Shown: positions 1-9,857 of the stretch, piece after piece
Layout: each line of letters opens with the position of its first letter
Position numbering within the stretch: position 1 is the first letter of the stretch
Origin: an uncultured Flavobacteriaceae bacterium
GTDB taxonomy: Bacteria; Bacteroidota; Bacteroidia; Flavobacteriales; Flavobacteriaceae
Assembly: GCA_929200365.1 (NCBI GenBank)
Contig: CAKMZM010000016.1
Span: 1-32,879 of the forward strand
Direction: 5' to 3'
DNA length: 32,879 nt
Notes under the pieces: model-generated
What the model saw: only the letters and a program-made list of their open reading frames with translations
What the model was told of the DNA's origin: nothing
Database searches by the model: none
Translations under genes and position numbers: made by a program

Positions 1-13
1 AGCTTTTCAAAAG

Positions 14-86
14 TAGCGGGAACAGGACTCGAACCTGTGACCTTCGGGTTATGAGCCCGACGAGCTGCCTACTGCTCTATCCCGCG
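14..86 (-). tRNA. tRNA-Met (CAT), initiator-type (fMet)
   Basis: The reverse complement folds as a cloverleaf: CGCGGGA/TCCCGCT acceptor, GAGC/GCTC D-stem, TCGGG-CTCATAA-CCCGA anticodon arm, ACAGG-TTCGAGT-CCTGT T-arm. The mismatched 1:72 pair, A11:U24 and GGG/CCC anticodon stem are initiator hallmarks. CCA is not encoded. Confidence 0.95.
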
Positions 87-188
87 ATGTATATTGTATA
101 AATCAGAAATCTGATTTGTAAATTTCATTTTATAAAGAACCCTAAATTATGTCCTTGTCATATCTCATTTCATCTCATAATCGGAGTG

Positions 189-218
189 CAAATATACAAC
201 CATTTTTAGTTTATACAA
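189..218 (-). promoter_or_regulatory. Candidate Bacteroidota sigma-ABfr-type promoter for the tRNA-Met
   Basis: On the minus strand, TATATTTG (TAnnTTTG, 189-196) lies 19 nt downstream of a TTG (216-218), upstream of the tRNA. Confidence 0.5.
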
Positions 219-432
219 TGCTATTTGTATTAAAAAAAAACAAAAACAATATAAGCAACTCGAAATAAGCCATTTAACATCATTACCCAATATTTAACAT
301 TTCAAGGAAAACTAATTTCTAATCTTCAAAAATCGTAAATACAACTTAATAGGGTTACATTACACTCTGGAATACCTAATAATCTTCAACATACGCTTTG
401 AGATGGTACAAGAAAAAGAAATGAAGAATATA

Positions 433-2355
433 TTAATTATCATTTAATGCATCTATTTCTTCTTGTAATATTTCCCAATCTTCCATTAGTGAAGATAAAA
501 GATCTTTTTTTGCCTGATAATTATCAAAAAAATTAGGTTGGGCAATAGTTTGATCATAATTAATGGCCAATTCTACATCAATTTCTTTAATTTCTCTTTC
601 CAGCTTATTGATTTTAGATTCTACATTACTCAACTTATTGCTAAGTGATTTCACTTTTTTCTGATCCTGATAAGATTGCTTTGCTGTTTCTTTGGTATCA
701 GAAGCAATTTTCTCTTGCTTATCTTTTTTTTCTACATCTCTTAAATCATTAATTCTTCTCTCTTCTAAGTAGAAATTTATATCTCCAAGATATTCTTTAA
801 TCTTTTTGTTCTTAAATTCATAAACGGTATTACTTAACCCTTGCAAAAAATCTCTATCATGTGATATTAAAATCAAGGTTCCATCAAAATTTTTCAAAGC
901 CTCTTTTAATACATTTTTGGATTTAATATCCAGATGGTTTGTTGGCTCATCCATCACCAATACGTTAAAAGGCTGTAAAAGCATCTTACACAGTGCTAAT
1001 CGGTTTCTCTCTCCTCCAGAAAGTACTTTTACCTTCTTATCTACTTCATCACCTCTGAATAAGAAAGCTCCCAGCATATCACGAACCTTGGCTCGCGTCT
1101 TTTCATCGGCCGCATGAATCATAGTGTCATGAACGGTCAATTCTCCATCAAGATATTCAGATTGATTCTGAGCAAAATATCCTATCTGTACATTATGTCC
1201 TAACTTAAACTCTCCTACATATGGTATCTCATCAATAATGATTTTAGCTAATGTTGATTTACCCTGACCATTCTGACCTACAAATGCTATTTTAGATCCT
1301 CTCTCTACAAGTAAATCAATATCTTTTAGAATTTCTTTATCACCATAGCTTTTGCCTACACCATCAGCTTCAATAACTACTTTTCCTGGTTGTACACTTA
1401 CAGGAAAACTAATATTCATTACTGCATTATCATCTTCATCTACTTCTATTCTATCAATCTTATCTAATTTTTTAATTAAAGATTGTGCCATAGCCGCTTT
1501 AGAGGCTTTTGCTCTAAACTTCTCGATCAGTTTTTCGGTCTGTTCTATCTGTTTAGATTGGTTCTTTTGTGTGGCCAGTTGTTGCTCTCTAATCTCTTTA
1601 CGAAGCACCAAATATTTAGAATAAGGTTTGTTATAATCATAGATACGCCCCAAAGAGATTTCTATAGTTCTGTTGGTAACATTATCCAAAAACATTTTAT
1701 CATGTGAAACAATAACTACAACTCCAGCATAATTTTTTAAAAAACTCTCTAGCCAGATAATAGATTCTATATCTAAGTGGTTTGTAGGCTCATCTAATAA
1801 TAAAATATCATTATTCTGCAACAAAAGTTTTGCCAGTTCGATTCTCATTCGCCACCCACCAGAGAAAGTATCTGTAAGTTTATTAAAATCTTCACGAGCA
1901 AATCCGAGACCTTGTAGAACCCGTTCTGTTTCTCCTTGATAGTTATACCCACCCAGAATCTCATAATGATGTGTAAGATCGCTTAAATCGGTAATTAATT
2001 GGTTATACTTTTCGCTTTCGTAATCAGTGCGTTCTGCTAATTGTGCATTGATTGCATCGATATCTCGTTCTGTCTTTTTAATTTCTATAAAGGCTTCATA
2101 GGCTTCTTCTAAAACTGTACGCCCCAATACAAAATCTATATCCTGCTTTAAAAAACCAATCTTCAACTCTTTATCCATAGCTATTTGACCAGAATCTGGT
2201 TCTTGCTCTTTGGACAAAATCTTAAGCATAGTAGATTTTCCTGCACCATTCTTTCCTATCAACCCAACCCGATCTCCTATATTTAATCTGAAGCTTATCT
2301 CTTCAAAAAGGTACTCCCCCCCAAATGAAATCGATAAATTATGTATATTTAACAT
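433..2355 (-). CDS. ABC-F family ATP-binding cassette protein (two ABC domains, C-terminal coiled coil)
   Basis: 640-aa ORF with two Walker A motifs (GKNGAGKST, GQNGQGKST), two signature motifs (FSGGWRMR, LSGGERNR), LLLDEPTNHLD/LVMDEPTNHLD, and no TM segments. Confidence 0.95.
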   Translation of the reverse strand: MLNIHNLSISFGGEYLFEEISFRLNIGDRVGLIGKNGAGKSTMLKILSKEQEPDSGQIAMDKELKIGFLKQDIDFVLGRTVLEEAYEAFIEIKKTERDIDAINAQLAERTDYESEKYNQLITDLSDLTHHYEILGGYNYQGETERVLQGLGFAREDFNKLTDTFSGGWRMRIELAKLLLQNNDILLLDEPTNHLDIESIIWLESFLKNYAGVVVIVSHDKMFLDNVTNRTIEISLGRIYDYNKPYSKYLVLRKEIREQQLATQKNQSKQIEQTEKLIEKFRAKASKAAMAQSLIKKLDKIDRIEVDEDDNAVMNISFPVSVQPGKVVIEADGVGKSYGDKEILKDIDLLVERGSKIAFVGQNGQGKSTLAKIIIDEIPYVGEFKLGHNVQIGYFAQNQSEYLDGELTVHDTMIHAADEKTRAKVRDMLGAFLFRGDEVDKKVKVLSGGERNRLALCKMLLQPFNVLVMDEPTNHLDIKSKNVLKEALKNFDGTLILISHDRDFLQGLSNTVYEFKNKKIKEYLGDINFYLEERRINDLRDVEKKDKQEKIASDTKETAKQSYQDQKKVKSLSNKLSNVESKINKLEREIKEIDVELAINYDQTIAQPNFFDNYQAKKDLLSSLMEDWEILQEEIDALNDN

Positions 2356-2406
2356 CTACTTTTGAATATTTTGTGCAAAGATGATTAATTTTGTGTTAGA
2401 ATAAAA

Positions 2407-2799
2407 ATGCCTATGAACTTCTTAAAAGGAACAAAAATTTATAGTATTATATTTGGTAATTGCCCTGTATGCCAAAAAGAGAGTATGTATAAAGAGTCTA
2501 ATCTTTATAAATTAAGCCAAACCTTAAAGATGCAGGAACGTTGTAGTTATTGTGATACCAAATATAAAATAGAACCTTCATTTTTTTATGGAGCTATGTA
2601 TGTGAGTTATCCTGTAGGGATTGCTTTTGCAGTTGCAGCTTTTGTGATTAGTAATCTCATTTTTAAATTGGATCTAGTGGCTACTTTTATTATAATTTCT
2701 ATAACGATGATTTCTTTTTTGCCTGTTATTTTAAGGTTATCTCGAAATATATGGATCAACTTTTTTATGCATTATAAAAAAGAAGAACATTCATCATAG
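2407..2799 (+). CDS. DUF983-like small membrane protein with two CxxC motifs
   Basis: 130-aa ORF with CPVC and CSYC motifs followed by two hydrophobic helices, typical of DUF983. Confidence 0.8.
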   Translation: MPMNFLKGTKIYSIIFGNCPVCQKESMYKESNLYKLSQTLKMQERCSYCDTKYKIEPSFFYGAMYVSYPVGIAFAVAAFVISNLIFKLDLVATFIIISITMISFLPVILRLSRNIWINFFMHYKKEEHSS

Positions 2800-3840
2800 A
2801 TTTTCATATCGTTTACAATCTATCTCTTTGTCTAAAGAAATTCCTTTTTCGATATACTTATACAACTCTTTTGCCATAGTAGGAGCCAAGAGTATACCTC
2901 TACTCCCCATACCATTTAAAATATGCACATTAGCATATTTGGCATGTGTTCCTATCAAAGGTCTTCGGTCTCTTACTGTAGGACGTATTCCTGCTACCTG
3001 ATCTACCACTCTGTAGGGTACTTTTAAAAATTTTTCTAGTTTTTTCTGTAGTTCTTCTTTAGCTGCTATTGTTATTTCAGGAGATGTATCCTGACTATTA
3101 TATGTTGCTCCTACTTTGTAGAAATCATTTCCAAAAGGAATAATAAAAATTGAAGATTTTACGGCTTCCTTCAATTTTAAAGCTTCAGATTTAATAATAA
3201 TATATTCACCCTTATTACCATATAGTGGCAAGTTATTAAAAAATGGATTATTTTTTACTCCAAAACCTTCAGCAAATACAATGTGCCTGCATTTTACTTC
3301 TTTATATTGAATATAATCTTCTACTATGGCGACTTTATCATACTCAAAAGTTTCATCAATCAACATATTATTTTCTTTAAGGTTTTTTGCATAAGCAGAA
3401 AGCATATTGCTGATATCAATTTTACCAGTATGTTTTACTTTCCCATAATGAAATGGGATATCTATTGCTGGATTAGTATTTCTGATCAATTCTGAAGAAA
3501 GAAATTCTTCTAAAAGGGGTTTATCACAAGCTTCAAACCAGCTATTTTGCTCCTCTACAGCATTAAATCTGCGTAATATCGGAAGTTCTGAAACTAATGG
3601 TTTTTTAAGTTTGGTTTCTACATTTTTATAAAAAGAGACTGCTGTTTTAATTTGCTGTGAGGCTTGCCAAGCCATCGTAAAGCGTTTTAATATTATAGGG
3701 TTATATAGCCCTCCTGCTACTCTTGATGATTTCTGTGAAAAATCTTCATAAACCATATATGATTTATTATGATTTTCTAATTGTTCTACAAAAGACAACC
3801 CTGATAATCCAAACCCAACAACAATATAATCTAATACCAT
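2794..3840 (-). CDS. FAD-dependent oxidoreductase (DAO family)
   Basis: 348-aa ORF. N-terminal IVVGFGLSGLSFVEQL dinucleotide-binding motif; C-terminal GIRPTVRDRRPLIGTH and LNGMGSRGILLAP are typical of DAO enzymes. Confidence 0.88.
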   Translation of the reverse strand: MVLDYIVVGFGLSGLSFVEQLENHNKSYMVYEDFSQKSSRVAGGLYNPIILKRFTMAWQASQQIKTAVSFYKNVETKLKKPLVSELPILRRFNAVEEQNSWFEACDKPLLEEFLSSELIRNTNPAIDIPFHYGKVKHTGKIDISNMLSAYAKNLKENNMLIDETFEYDKVAIVEDYIQYKEVKCRHIVFAEGFGVKNNPFFNNLPLYGNKGEYIIIKSEALKLKEAVKSSIFIIPFGNDFYKVGATYNSQDTSPEITIAAKEELQKKLEKFLKVPYRVVDQVAGIRPTVRDRRPLIGTHAKYANVHILNGMGSRGILLAPTMAKELYKYIEKGISLDKEIDCKRYENL

Positions 3841-3910
3841 TTAACTTCTGAACTCACTCATTTAAAAAATAACATCATCTATCTACTATAAAATAATATC
3901 TAAATACTAC

Positions 3911-3976
3911 TAATATTCTCAAAAATAACAAAACGCCCAGCTATAGTTGGGCGTTTTGTTATTTTTGAGAATATTA
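3911..3976. terminator. Very long near-perfect palindrome, probable bidirectional terminator downstream of gldN
   Basis: taatattctcaaaaataacaaaacgcccagcta/tagttgggcgttttgttatttttgagaatatta. The 33-nt arms are complementary except for one G.T position, with a GC-rich core flanked by A/T tracts. Confidence 0.85.
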
Positions 3977-3982
3977 AAGTCG

Positions 3983-4873
3983 TTAATAACTCCACATATC
4001 CATTTCAAAATTTCGGATACTCTCCTTAATCCTTTCACTTTCAAGAAGTTGCATTAATGCATTATCAATAACATAATCCTTGATTTCGCGGTCACCCTGA
4101 ATATTATCTTCTTTATAAATCACAGAATTAAAGCGCCTTGCATTAAGAATATGATCATACGTAAAAGGCATAGATGTATTTTTTCTATTAAATGCCATTG
4201 CATTATGAAATATTTCTCTAGCATCGGGATACCATATCCAGAATAATGCAACCATATCTGGTTCATCATCATCGATAAAGTTAACATCGGGTGCTACAGG
4301 TGCTAATCCAAGCAATCTGTATCTTAATTCTCCTAGTCTTTTATCAAAATACCAATATCCTCTTATTTTATATTCTGAAATATCAGCTGAAGTAATATCT
4401 ACTCTATTAATGTATTGAGGATCTACTTCTTCCCCTGCATTATACTGCTCAAATCCTAAATCGGTAGTATCGATCTTAGACATTGTCGATTCAAGATCTT
4501 CAAACGTACGTGTCTCAGTAAAATATGAATCTGAATAGATGTTCTTAATCTTTCCGTTTTTAATATTAGCAATTAACACATCGTATAATGAGCGACGATT
4601 AGCACCAATATTAAATGTATCAATAGGATAATACAATGGGAAATTTATTCTTTCATCAAGGTCAATAGTTTCCCAAGTAGTTTTTGCCCATAATACATCA
4701 CGTTTATCTACGTAACCGTATTCTAACGGGCGGTCATTATCATATAAAATCTGTTCTTGCGTTTTCTTTCCGATCTCATCAGGATTATTGGCATTTAAAA
4801 CATTTGCCTGCCCGAAAGAAATAGAAGAAACTAATAGACCAAAAACGGTTAATACAAAATTTCTCAAATTCAT
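3983..4873 (-). CDS. gldN: Gliding motility / type IX secretion protein GldN
   Basis: 296 aa with signal peptide; last gene of the gldKLMN order; YGYVDKRDVLWAKTTWETIDLDERINFPLYYP is typical of GldN/PorN. Confidence 0.95.
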   Translation of the reverse strand: MNLRNFVLTVFGLLVSSISFGQANVLNANNPDEIGKKTQEQILYDNDRPLEYGYVDKRDVLWAKTTWETIDLDERINFPLYYPIDTFNIGANRRSLYDVLIANIKNGKIKNIYSDSYFTETRTFEDLESTMSKIDTTDLGFEQYNAGEEVDPQYINRVDITSADISEYKIRGYWYFDKRLGELRYRLLGLAPVAPDVNFIDDDEPDMVALFWIWYPDAREIFHNAMAFNRKNTSMPFTYDHILNARRFNSVIYKEDNIQGDREIKDYVIDNALMQLLESERIKESIRNFEMDMWSY

Positions 4874-4892
4874 AACTACGTAAGTTTATTTT

Positions 4893-6440
4893 TTAATTCG
4901 TTAACTCAATAACTACTGGAGATATTTTTTTCAACTTATATCCAGAACTATTAGCTAACTTAGCTTTTATATCAATAATTTGAACAGAAGAACCTCGCTT
5001 AGCTTTACGTAAAGCAGATTTTGCTTTAGCATTAAGCCTTCCTCCTGGAACTTTTACTGTTGGTTGCCCTTCTACTTTAAATTTAAAACCAGTTACTTTT
5101 AATTTAATATCAAAATCAAAATCTGGTAAAATAGCTCCGATAGATGATATCTCTAAAGCATTTTTTGCCATTTTTATTGATCCGTCCTCTCCACGAACTG
5201 TTCCTACAGGTCTTGGTATACCTTTAATTCTAAACTTCTTACTATCGCTTACTGTAGTACCATTTGCTAGTTTACCACTAACTTTGATATTTACTTCACG
5301 AGCTCTTACAGTAGTCACATTCATCATATATTTTCCTGCACCTCCAACTTTTCTTAGTCCAGGAGCTGAAGCATTTACAGCTGGTACACCAGGGATAGAA
5401 ATGGTCATTGGGTTATTTACACCACGATACACCACATTCATTTTATCTGCAGAAATTACAGCAGAATTTGGTCTAGGAATAACAGTATATGAGGTCTTAA
5501 TTGGAATTGGTATAATTTCTCCACCTTCTTTAAACTCTAAAACACCTTCAATATCTCTTTCTCCAACATTTCCTGCTGGAAAATCTAACATGATTTGTCC
5601 GTTTTTAACATCTGTTTGCTCTTTACCATTAACCATTACTTTTGTTGGTTTTAGTGTAGCATCAAAACGTCCAAGAACAATTCTACCTGTAAAACTTTCT
5701 CCACTAAAGAATGCTGTTTTATCTGGAACTACAATCGCTTCGTAGTTACTAAAAGAAAGTTCAGAAGCTTGTTGTCCTGCCAATAAAGCCGAAAGCACTT
5801 TACTTTCTGTTGTTTTAATATCAGCTTGCATCTGAGTAAGTTTGGTTAAAGAAGCGACTAAAGGAACTCCTTCATAATTATAATTTAACCATTTCTCAGT
5901 TACACCATCTCTGTTTTTTACGTCATCAGTATTGAATGTTTTTACAACATCATCAGCAATAGAAGCATCTACTTCTTTTACTTCTTTGATTGCAGCAGAT
6001 ACACCATCTCTATACTTTGCAACTTTATCCAAAAACTCCTGAGCACTGGCAGTAACTTTACCACCTTCAAAAAACTTCTGGTTTAATCTATCTGGTCGAT
6101 CCATAGTTTCATAGTCTGTAGGATCATCTCTATCGTCAACCAATTCGGCTTTAAGTTGATCTAAATACGTATTAAATTCATTAGATAAAGTACTAATCTG
6201 ATCAGCTTTTTCTTTTAATGGGGTATATTTTTCTGGCTGTTCTGAAACCTTTTCGGCCAAACCTGCCATAAATCCAGTATTTCGTTGGGTAGCTAACTCA
6301 TTTGATTTTGTTAACTTTTCTGACATCAGACCAAATGCGGCTAACACCTCTTTTGACATATTTAATGCCATCATTGCGATGAATACCAAATACATTAGGT
6401 TAATCATCTTCTGCCTTGGGGATAGTTTTCCTCCTGCCAT
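4893..6440 (-). CDS. gldM: Gliding motility / type IX secretion motor protein GldM
   Basis: 515 aa; N-terminal MAGGKLSPRQKMINLMYLVFIAMMALNMSKEVL with one TM helix and a large periplasmic part; synteny with gldL and gldN. Confidence 0.96.
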   Translation of the reverse strand: MAGGKLSPRQKMINLMYLVFIAMMALNMSKEVLAAFGLMSEKLTKSNELATQRNTGFMAGLAEKVSEQPEKYTPLKEKADQISTLSNEFNTYLDQLKAELVDDRDDPTDYETMDRPDRLNQKFFEGGKVTASAQEFLDKVAKYRDGVSAAIKEVKEVDASIADDVVKTFNTDDVKNRDGVTEKWLNYNYEGVPLVASLTKLTQMQADIKTTESKVLSALLAGQQASELSFSNYEAIVVPDKTAFFSGESFTGRIVLGRFDATLKPTKVMVNGKEQTDVKNGQIMLDFPAGNVGERDIEGVLEFKEGGEIIPIPIKTSYTVIPRPNSAVISADKMNVVYRGVNNPMTISIPGVPAVNASAPGLRKVGGAGKYMMNVTTVRAREVNIKVSGKLANGTTVSDSKKFRIKGIPRPVGTVRGEDGSIKMAKNALEISSIGAILPDFDFDIKLKVTGFKFKVEGQPTVKVPGGRLNAKAKSALRKAKRGSSVQIIDIKAKLANSSGYKLKKISPVVIELTN

Positions 6441-6494
6441 ATTCTTATTAGATTTTTGGTAGTTATTTTATAAAATATTTAATTAAAAAAAATG

Positions 6495-7121
6495 TTAACT
6501 TCTATTCATTGCTGTTAACATACCACCGTATACTCCATTAAGTGAAGACAGGTTACTTGCAAGACTCTCCATTTGATCTTGAAGCTTAGTTGCATTATCG
6601 GCAATAGCCTGATTAGCTTCAGCCTGACGTGCAGAAGATTCTAACTGAACTTTATATAAGCTATTTAAAGATTCTAGGTGCGACGCTGCACTTGCCATCT
6701 CTTCACTATATTTTTTAGTTCCTGCTATAGCATCTGTTGTAGGACCAAGGTTTCTTGCTGCTCCTTCAAAATTACGAATACTATCACCAAGACTACTCAT
6801 AAGGCCAGAATCAAGTCTAGCTTCCTTAAGCATATCATCTAATTTTTGAGATAATAATCCTTCTGGAGTTTCTTTTTCTTTCTTATCTTTTTTGTTTCCT
6901 CCTGCTAATTCGGGATATACCAACGACCAATCGAGATCATCATCTACAGGTTCGAATGCAGATACAGTAAATACTAATGCTTCTGTAATCAAACCAACAA
7001 TAAGCATTTCATTACCAAATGGCCAGTGCATAATTTTAAATAATGCACCTAATATTACAACGGCTGCTCCCAGACCGTAGACCATATTCATTAATTTTTT
7101 GCTTGCTTTTGAATTTGCCAT
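6495..7121 (-). CDS. gldL: Gliding motility / type IX secretion motor protein GldL
   Basis: 208 aa; two N-terminal TM helices (KIMHWPFGNEMLIVGLITEA) followed by a coiled-coil tail; synteny. Confidence 0.96.
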   Translation of the reverse strand: MANSKASKKLMNMVYGLGAAVVILGALFKIMHWPFGNEMLIVGLITEALVFTVSAFEPVDDDLDWSLVYPELAGGNKKDKKEKETPEGLLSQKLDDMLKEARLDSGLMSSLGDSIRNFEGAARNLGPTTDAIAGTKKYSEEMASAASHLESLNSLYKVQLESSARQAEANQAIADNATKLQDQMESLASNLSSLNGVYGGMLTAMNRS

Positions 7122-7198
7122 AATAAATTTGTTTTGTTTTTTTTAAATCTTAAGTTTTAAAAAAGGGTTAGTAACTAAGTTGATAGAAAATTTTGGGA

Positions 7199-8572
7199 CT
7201 AATTTTGATTCTGAGTATTAGCTTCTCCAGTTGATTCAGTACCCATATAATCCTGAACCGTTCTAAATCCGATATAACTCCTCGCAGAATCAGCGTATTC
7301 GTAATCTCTGGTACTTACCTGTAGGAAGTAAGCAACATCTTTCCAAGATCCTCCTCGTACAACTTTACGTTTATTTTCATCATCATTGACATTTGGATTC
7401 ATTGACGATACATACTCGTAAGCTGCAGGATCATAGGACGACTGTACCCACTCAGAAACATTACCCGCCATATTATATAAGTTATAATCATTAGGGTCAA
7501 ATGTTTTGGCTTCTACAGTATACAAAAAGTTATCTGCTGCATAGTTTCCTCTAAGAGGCTTAAAGTTTGCCAAGAAGCAACCTCTATCATTTAGCGCATA
7601 TGGGCCTCCCCATGGATACGTAGCTGACTCAAGACCTCCTCTAGCAGCATACTCCCATTCTGCCTCTGTAGGCAGTCTGAAGTAATTCACAAATTCTTTA
7701 CCTTTCTTCTTTTGAAAAGTATTTTTTTCTATTGTTCTCCAACGGCAGAAGGCTTTAGCTTGTTCCCAAGAAACACCAACTACTGGGTAGTCATCATATG
7801 CACTATGCCAAAAATAATCATTATGCATAGGTTCATTATATGAGTAATTAAAATCCTTAATCCATACTGTTGTATCAGGATATACTTGGATCACTTCTTC
7901 TTTTACAAAATCTTTTCGCCCTCCTTTTTTGGCACGTGCAGCTGCTTGGATATCCATCCATGTAAATCTAAATTCAAATTTACTTACATCTAAAGTACGT
8001 CTACCGTTATAAGATTCTTCAAGCGGGATATACATAGTATCCATAACTTCGGCATAAAACTCATCTGGATAATCATCTACATCCCATTCGATATCCATAT
8101 CTTTGTTAAGTTTTCTACCTTCATAGCCTGTTGTTCCAGTACCGCTATAGTTATCGTACATGTATTTTTCATAGACTGACATGTTTTCGGTATCTGCATC
8201 TAGAAATGCATATTCTCCAATGCCATCATCACCTGGGGCCTTACCTAGTTCATCTGCCATTATCGCAAGTCTCATTCTAATCACAGAATCACGAACCCAA
8301 GTTACAAATTGTCTATATTCACTATTAGTAATTTCGGTTTCATCCATATAGAACGAACGAACCGTAACCATTCTTGTAGGGGCATTTGCTAGTGCAGCTT
8401 TATCGTCATCCGATTTACCCATAATAAATGAACCTCCGGGGATGAGGGCCATGCCATATGGTTTCTGTGGATGCCATTTTTTTCCTTGTGCTCCTACCAG
8501 TTCTCCTCGGTTTCCACCACCACAACTGTAGAGCATTGCTAAAATAGCAAAGAGTGATACAAATTTCTTCAT
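7199..8572 (-). CDS. gldK: Gliding motility / type IX secretion lipoprotein GldK (FGE-sulfatase fold)
   Basis: 457 aa; lipobox LYSCGGG; ALIPGGSFIMG, FRLPTEAEWEYAARGG, NMAGNVSEWV and VVRGGSW motifs; first of gldKLMN. Confidence 0.96.
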   Translation of the reverse strand: MKKFVSLFAILAMLYSCGGGNRGELVGAQGKKWHPQKPYGMALIPGGSFIMGKSDDDKAALANAPTRMVTVRSFYMDETEITNSEYRQFVTWVRDSVIRMRLAIMADELGKAPGDDGIGEYAFLDADTENMSVYEKYMYDNYSGTGTTGYEGRKLNKDMDIEWDVDDYPDEFYAEVMDTMYIPLEESYNGRRTLDVSKFEFRFTWMDIQAAARAKKGGRKDFVKEEVIQVYPDTTVWIKDFNYSYNEPMHNDYFWHSAYDDYPVVGVSWEQAKAFCRWRTIEKNTFQKKKGKEFVNYFRLPTEAEWEYAARGGLESATYPWGGPYALNDRGCFLANFKPLRGNYAADNFLYTVEAKTFDPNDYNLYNMAGNVSEWVQSSYDPAAYEYVSSMNPNVNDDENKRKVVRGGSWKDVAYFLQVSTRDYEYADSARSYIGFRTVQDYMGTESTGEANTQNQN

Positions 8573-8682
8573 AACGTGTTTTAGGTTAAGATCTTCTAGA
8601 TTTAAGGACGTAAACCTATTTATTTATTTCCAGAAAAACAATTTTTTTCCAAAAAAAACCTTAAATCGACCTAATAAAAATG

Positions 8683-9849
8683 TTAAACTTCGTTTTTTTG
8701 TTTTGCTTTATACCATCTTTCAGGTATTTCTTGATTACAAGCACGCTCATAATCGTTGTATGTGCAAGGTAATAACGTATGTCTTTTCAATTTATTATTG
8801 CCAGATGAAATAAATGGTATTTCTATCCACCATCTTCCAGTCATACTGCTTTTATAAAAAGATAATATTTCGTCTTCTATAGGCACATTATAATGTAGTG
8901 TATTTTTCAGGTTTTTAATATTAACTTCTTCGTTAGATCTGTAATTGACTCCCTCTACAAAATACCATATCATCTGAGCGATTAGTAAGGAAGCTGTTTC
9001 TTCATTTTTGAAGTTTTTAAATTCATATATTCCAAAACTTTTAACTTTATCACTAATTCCTGCATATCTGGAAATTGCACAAATTTCGCGACCATCAAAA
9101 CCATTAGGGGAAGCAGCATACCCATTTAAACTTGTAGAATTAATAACTCCCAAATCTACAGAAACAATATCAGCATCTCGCATAATTGGCTCTACAATAG
9201 TCACATCTGAAATAACCTCTCCTAAACGATAAGCATCAAAATATAATTTTTCTATCAGATCTATTTCTTCTTGAGTATTAAAATACGTTTGATATCCTAT
9301 ATTACTATAATTAAATAAATTATACGGTTGTTCTACAATGATTTTACCAACAAATGAAGTATTGGTGATCGGCTTAGAAGAATTTCCTAAGTCAAATTTA
9401 CTATCTACATTAACCAAATTTACCATTCGCTCTAAAATATCGAATGATCTATATTGCGCATAGACTAAATCTTGACTTCCGCCTATAATGATAGGAATAA
9501 TATTTTTTACTAGTAATGAAGATAATACTTCCTGCACCAAAAAGTAAGTATCACTAACTTCGTTACCTAGAGTGATATCTCCTAAATCTACTATGTTAAT
9601 ACTCCAGTTACCAGGATAAAGCTCGTATAATGATTTACGAATAGCATCAAAATTTAATCTTTCACCCATAAAATTAAGATCATTCCTATTTTCTCGAATA
9701 CCGAGAATAGCAACATCTATTTTTTCCAGATCTGGTATTCCTCCAGCTGTTGTATGAATTTTAATTTGATTTCCTAATGCATGCTCAGAAAGTAGCTTAG
9801 TATGAGTGGTAACTAGATCACTAACTGGCACAAGAAATTCGAAAGACAT
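8683..9849 (-). CDS. Ureohydrolase (arginase/formimidoylglutamase)-fold protein, probably non-canonical active site
   Basis: 388 aa; ureohydrolase-like blocks in the right order (IPIIIGGSQD, NVDSKFD, DIVSVDLG), but several metal-ligand positions are substituted. Confidence 0.75.
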   Translation of the reverse strand: MSFEFLVPVSDLVTTHTKLLSEHALGNQIKIHTTAGGIPDLEKIDVAILGIRENRNDLNFMGERLNFDAIRKSLYELYPGNWSINIVDLGDITLGNEVSDTYFLVQEVLSSLLVKNIIPIIIGGSQDLVYAQYRSFDILERMVNLVNVDSKFDLGNSSKPITNTSFVGKIIVEQPYNLFNYSNIGYQTYFNTQEEIDLIEKLYFDAYRLGEVISDVTIVEPIMRDADIVSVDLGVINSTSLNGYAASPNGFDGREICAISRYAGISDKVKSFGIYEFKNFKNEETASLLIAQMIWYFVEGVNYRSNEEVNIKNLKNTLHYNVPIEDEILSFYKSSMTGRWWIEIPFISSGNNKLKRHTLLPCTYNDYERACNQEIPERWYKAKQKNEV

Positions 9850-9857
9850 ATATTAAT

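Noticed and set aside
5284-5745. 153-aa plus-strand ORF antisense to gldM
   Set aside because: Entirely inside gldM; composition typical of antisense translation.
8599-8667. gatttaagg ... ccttaaatc inverted repeat upstream of gldK
   Set aside because: 9-bp arms separated by about 50 nt with AT-rich composition; too weak to call a regulatory element.
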